DNA of 64,000 nt from Paenibacillus eucommiae (GTDB lineage Bacteria > Bacillota > Bacilli > Paenibacillales > NBRC-103111): NCBI RefSeq assembly GCF_017874215.1, contig NZ_JAGGLB010000023.1, positions 1-64,000 on the forward strand, given 5' to 3'. Both the position numbers and the translations under genes were made by a program. Shown here in pieces: positions 60,794-64,000 of the stretch; within the stretch, counting starts at the first letter, position 1, and every line of letters starts with the position of its first letter. The notes below the pieces were generated by a model that ran no database searches, was not told the origin of the DNA, and worked only from the letters and a program-made list of their open reading frames with translations.

Positions 60794-61643
60794 ACCCGTT
60801 TAACCAGTCTTCAAGTGTCGCTACCTTCTCAGGATACATGCTGCTGCGGGCCAAAAATCCAGCGCCATGATTAACCATCGGGTCCTGATCGGTTGGCTGA
60901 TACCTCAAATCGACACTCCAGCGTATTCCGTCCGAAAGATTAGGCGTCGACATGTGGAGCAAACGATCGTTAAACAAGATGGCCGTCCCCGCCTTTACGG
61001 GAAGAGCGATCGTTTCCGCCTTGCCAAGCTGGCTATCGCGCAGCGCCGTATATCCCGTCCCAGTTTGTGACTCCTCATGCCACTTTAACAGCTTATTCCT
61101 ATGGGTTCCGGGCTTAATATGCAGGCAGCCATTTTCCAGCGTCGCATCAACAAAGGAGATCCACACCGTAATGACAGGATTAGCATTAGCGTCCGGCCAA
61201 TACGATTTATCCTGATGCCAGGGCACTGCCCCAGCGGCCACGCCAGGCACTTTCGGACGTACATTGTACACCGGATTGCTGAAAATTTCTCCACCGATCA
61301 GTGATTCTACAGCATCCAATATTTTGGGGTTGCTCATGAGGTGAAAATACCCCGGTATGCGATCCCTCCAGCTTCGGCCATATTTAAGAAAATCCTGATC
61401 TGTCATGCCCTTAAACAGTTCCGTCAGCCGCGATTCAAATGGAAGATGCTCCAGTTTGTCTGTAATCATTTTATCGCTATAAAGCTCGTCAGCAATCATG
61501 GAGACTTTCTCCTGCATCGCCTGCCGCGGCGCTTGCATATCCTCTTCCGACAATAAATCGGTCAAAACCAGATAACCATAGGTATCATAATGCACCCTCT
61601 GCTCTTTGGTGAGAATTCCTCTAAAGTCCCACATTGCATCCAT
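60792..61643 (-). CDS. Phytanoyl-CoA dioxygenase family protein
   Basis: A 283-residue Fe(II)/2-oxoglutarate oxygenase of the PhyH family. The iron triad is His-x-Asp in VPWHQDKSYW plus the distal His in LLHMSTPN, with Arg in GIRWSVDLRYQP for 2-oxoglutarate. The substrate is unknown; bacterial members hydroxylate small molecules such as ectoine or phosphonates. GGAGGT precedes the ATG. Divergent from the AraC regulator at 61781 with a 137-base shared gap, so that regulator probably controls it. Confidence 0.9.
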   Translation of the reverse strand: MDAMWDFRGILTKEQRVHYDTYGYLVLTDLLSEEDMQAPRQAMQEKVSMIADELYSDKMITDKLEHLPFESRLTELFKGMTDQDFLKYGRSWRDRIPGYFHLMSNPKILDAVESLIGGEIFSNPVYNVRPKVPGVAAGAVPWHQDKSYWPDANANPVITVWISFVDATLENGCLHIKPGTHRNKLLKWHEESQTGTGYTALRDSQLGKAETIALPVKAGTAILFNDRLLHMSTPNLSDGIRWSVDLRYQPTDQDPMVNHGAGFLARSSMYPEKVATLEDWLNG

Positions 61644-61780
61644 ATCATTACCTCCATGTAGTTATCATTTCAATGGATTTATTGTATCATTAAGAGAATA
61701 ATTCGTATTTAAACGATATTCCTTTCATTTATACAAAATTCCGCTAATGAAACAAATCACAATGAAAAAGGAGGTTCTTT

Positions 61781-62623
61781 ATGAAGCCGCTGGCAGAAAT
61801 TAGACCGTTGGTTCGATCGGCGCTTCCCTGGACCTACAAAGGCGAGTTGGGAGAAGGAACACGTATCGGCTACACCTATGCTTTCCATTTATTTACCGAA
61901 GGCAGGGGGCATATGTTAGTTGATGAGACCCGGTATGCTGTTGAGAGAGGAACTCTTCTGTTCATCCGTCCGGGGCAAGTTCATTCCTTCCATCATAACC
62001 CCGGCTCTCGGATGGAATCGTATAATGCCTATTGCGATTTCTGGACTGAACCTGAGGTGCTGCTTCCCCGTTTTGCCTTTTTTCCGGACCTGCCTGATTT
62101 CACGCTGATGACCCGAATCGAAGCCTGTCCGGAGCTGGAGTCTCTGCCTACTCAATGCTCACTCAGTCCTTATCCGTATCTGATAGAGCTTTTTACACAA
62201 ATTACTGAAGCCTTCGAATCGACACACTATGCTAAACAACTTACTGGCAGCTTGATGCACGCATTCATACTAAGATGGTTCAACAGCTTCACAGATACGA
62301 TCCCCAGCGATTACAGGATATTAAAAATAATCGCGGAAATGGAGAGCAATCCCGAAATTCAACTAAGCTACGAGCAATGGTGTGCTAAATGCAACCTCGA
62401 GAAATCACATTTCTATAAGCTGTTTAAGCAGGAAACCGGCATGACACCGAAGCAATACGTACTTAAGATGAAAATGAAAAAAGCAATCGTGCTGCTGCAG
62501 GAAAGCAAACAGTCGATTACTTCGATAGCAGACATGCTTGGTTACGACTCGATCCACTATTTTTCCAAACAATTTTCCACTTATTATGGCATCAGCCCGT
62601 CTCATTTACGCTCGCGGAAGTAA
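61781..62623 (+). CDS. AraC-family regulator with cupin sensor domain
   Basis: A 280-residue regulator: N-terminal cupin (HLFTEGRGHMLVDETRYAVE, FIRPGQVHSFHHNP) and C-terminal AraC helix-turn-helix pair (LSYEQWCAKCNLEKSHFYKL; ITSIADMLGYDSIHYFSKQF; GISPSHLRSR). AAGGAGG lies eight bases before the ATG. Likely senses a small sugar or metabolite and regulates the divergent dioxygenase gene and itself. Confidence 0.92.
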   Translation: MKPLAEIRPLVRSALPWTYKGELGEGTRIGYTYAFHLFTEGRGHMLVDETRYAVERGTLLFIRPGQVHSFHHNPGSRMESYNAYCDFWTEPEVLLPRFAFFPDLPDFTLMTRIEACPELESLPTQCSLSPYPYLIELFTQITEAFESTHYAKQLTGSLMHAFILRWFNSFTDTIPSDYRILKIIAEMESNPEIQLSYEQWCAKCNLEKSHFYKLFKQETGMTPKQYVLKMKMKKAIVLLQESKQSITSIADMLGYDSIHYFSKQFSTYYGISPSHLRSRK

Positions 62624-62693
62624 GATTGAAAGTAAGATCTGTACCTGATTACCAGATTGTCTCTCAGTACATGCATTCTCTGTAGCTGACCAA

Positions 62694-64000
62694 CTAGCCA
62701 TGCAACCCTCCCTCCAAGCGGGGACAGTGACGATAAGGACCGACGGGTATTTGGATCAGGCTGGTTATTCCCTGCGAAGTCATGCTGTAAATATCATCGC
62801 ATAATTGAGCATTAAATCCGAGGAGCGGATGCCCTCCCATCCCGATAGCGGATGCTGCCAACAGTAAGCGCTGCACAAGCATCCCGGCTTCCATTTGTTG
62901 AATGCGGTATCCTCTGTAGCCAAGGGCTTCTCTACGTTGATTCCGATCCCCTGCCACATGAAGACAAAGCGGGACTTGAAATATATTTATATTGTCCGAA
63001 GACATTGCCTGATGCAGCGAGAGCCGCTGATCTCCATGACGTAATCGCCGTAATGCATGAGCTTCACTATCATAAAAGTACGCGCCATCCGGTATGCCTT
63101 CAACGTTATACAGACAGCCGTACAGCGCAACGCGGGGTTCGGGCTTTCCAGTGGGTCCATCCAAATCATTTCGGTACAAAAAGGAAGCCGTCGCCTCTTG
63201 TAGCAGGATGGCCAGCTGCACTTGACTCACCTTGGCCAAAAGAAAGTCTTTGTCCGGCGAAAACCGCTTTCGGCTGACCAACGCCAGATCATATGACAGC
63301 CGACTCACTTGAGGTAGCTTCACTACTTGGCCCTCTTGCTTCTCTTGCTTCTCTGCTTCCTCTCGCTCATCCCAGTTTGCAAGCCCCTTCCCGATTTCTG
63401 TTATCGGCGGCAGGAAATCAAGCCGGGATGCTTCGTTCATCTTGATTAGCATTGGAAATTCCTTGACCCTGCGGGAACGGACATAATGAGAATGCTTGAT
63501 CAATGCCAATTCCCTGCATAATTCAGTGGCTGAGACCATCCTAACTCTGTTATCACTGCCATCACTGTTGCCAAACCAAGAGATCCTGGACTCCACCGAT
63601 AACGGGATCACCGCATATACACTTTCCTCTTGCTCGGATATCCCGAGCAGATGGTTAACAGCCTGATCAAGAAACTGGAAACACACACCTGTTGTGAAGC
63701 CAAATCGCTTCGCAACTTCCAGCAGCTGTCCAATCAGCGCACCGGCGTCCAGCCCTTGCAGCCGATAAGCAAAGTTATTGTATTTAAAGAAGTTTTTCCA
63801 AAACATAGTTGAAACAAAAACAGTACCAAAGCAGGAGGACACATCACAACGATTTCCAATAGCGCAGGTTAAATAAGAATCATAATTGCCTTCGCGCAGC
63901 AAAACCAAACGGTGATGGGCCACATCATAATGGTACATACCCGCTGGCAAATCCTCCACCTTCAAATACACATATAATTCATTTGGGTATAAGGCTCCCC
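62694..64000 (-). CDS. SagB-type double nitroreductase-domain dehydrogenase (partial)
   Basis: At least 435 residues; the frame stays open to the window edge, so the start is outside. It begins in the SagB/ThcOx motif GALYPNELYVYLKVEDLPAG, followed by MYHYD, the mark of the FMN-dependent dehydrogenases that oxidise azolines in RiPP maturation. A second, more divergent copy of the domain starts near LYGCLYNVEGIPDGAYFYD, giving the double-domain form. A Glu/Lys/Gln linker (EEAEKQEKQEGQ) separates them. A YcaO cyclase and precursor would be expected upstream, beyond base 64000; this is inference. A free-standing nitroreductase-like role cannot be excluded. Confidence 0.85.
   Translation of the reverse strand, partial: GALYPNELYVYLKVEDLPAGMYHYDVAHHRLVLLREGNYDSYLTCAIGNRCDVSSCFGTVFVSTMFWKNFFKYNNFAYRLQGLDAGALIGQLLEVAKRFGFTTGVCFQFLDQAVNHLLGISEQEESVYAVIPLSVESRISWFGNSDGSDNRVRMVSATELCRELALIKHSHYVRSRRVKEFPMLIKMNEASRLDFLPPITEIGKGLANWDEREEAEKQEKQEGQVVKLPQVSRLSYDLALVSRKRFSPDKDFLLAKVSQVQLAILLQEATASFLYRNDLDGPTGKPEPRVALYGCLYNVEGIPDGAYFYDSEAHALRRLRHGDQRLSLHQAMSSDNINIFQVPLCLHVAGDRNQRREALGYRGYRIQQMEAGMLVQRLLLAASAIGMGGHPLLGFNAQLCDDIYSMTSQGITSLIQIPVGPYRHCPRLEGGLHG

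Overview
The window looks like a chromosomal segment of a Paenibacillus-type member of the Bacillota. The basis is: three-fold SLH surface proteins, sugar ABC transporters without their own ATPase, YesM/YesN-type and YesS-type sensor-regulators, stalk (copper amine oxidase N-terminal-like) domains, strong AGGAGG-type ribosome sites and frequent GTG/TTG starts. No rRNA, tRNA, CRISPR array, phage or intact transposase gene was found.

Layout. (1) 1-5653, minus strand: the start of a glycosidase-like gene, then a set of amide-bond hydrolases: an M55 D-aminopeptidase, a neutral-ceramidase-like protein, an amidohydrolase, the aliphatic amidase AmiE and its AAA+ partner AmiB. (2) 5654-6643: a decayed MazF/PemK toxin-antitoxin pair. 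(3) 6831-13555: a 2054-residue secreted protein with four tandem N-terminal repeats, a GH67N-like plus DUF4838 core and C-terminal SLH domains, preceded by a perfect-consensus cre site, and followed by a broken fragment of a similar protein. (4) 13700-23552: small secreted or membrane proteins, a sugar isomerase, a promoter-attenuator leader, a phytase-like esterase, a YhgE/Pip membrane protein under a TetR regulator, and an AraC regulator. (5) 23574-24979: a 1.4 kb nest of non-coding repeats. (6) 24980-38822: a carbohydrate-use locus with a YesS-like regulator, solute-binding lipoprotein, two permeases, a second SLH/DUF4838 protein with the reverse domain order, and a divergent sialidase-fold protein. 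(7) 39202-49109: ordinary metabolic and small genes (HAD phosphatases, carbonic anhydrase, alcohol dehydrogenase, catalase, a beta/gamma-crystallin-like protein) and a broken resolvase. (8) 49313-60058, minus strand: an apparent eight-gene set with YesM, YesN, binding protein, two permeases, a GHL6-type glycosidase, asparaginase and CutC. (9) 60792-64000: a phytanoyl-CoA dioxygenase-like gene divergent from an AraC regulator, then a double-domain SagB-type dehydrogenase running off the end, which hints at a RiPP cluster beyond the window.

The most unusual signal is non-coding. A family of about 250 bp intergenic elements with nested inverted repeats occurs in six copies. Several copies are followed by four 23 bp palindromes whose start-to-start spacing (51-52, 62, 51) is preserved at three distant loci. 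One copy is split by a 320 bp element with perfect 18 bp terminal inverted repeats and a 9 bp target duplication, a clean MITE signature. Together the two DUF4838/SLH proteins, the sialidase-like protein and the two transporter loci suggest an organism that anchors glycan-degrading enzymes on its wall and imports the released sugars.
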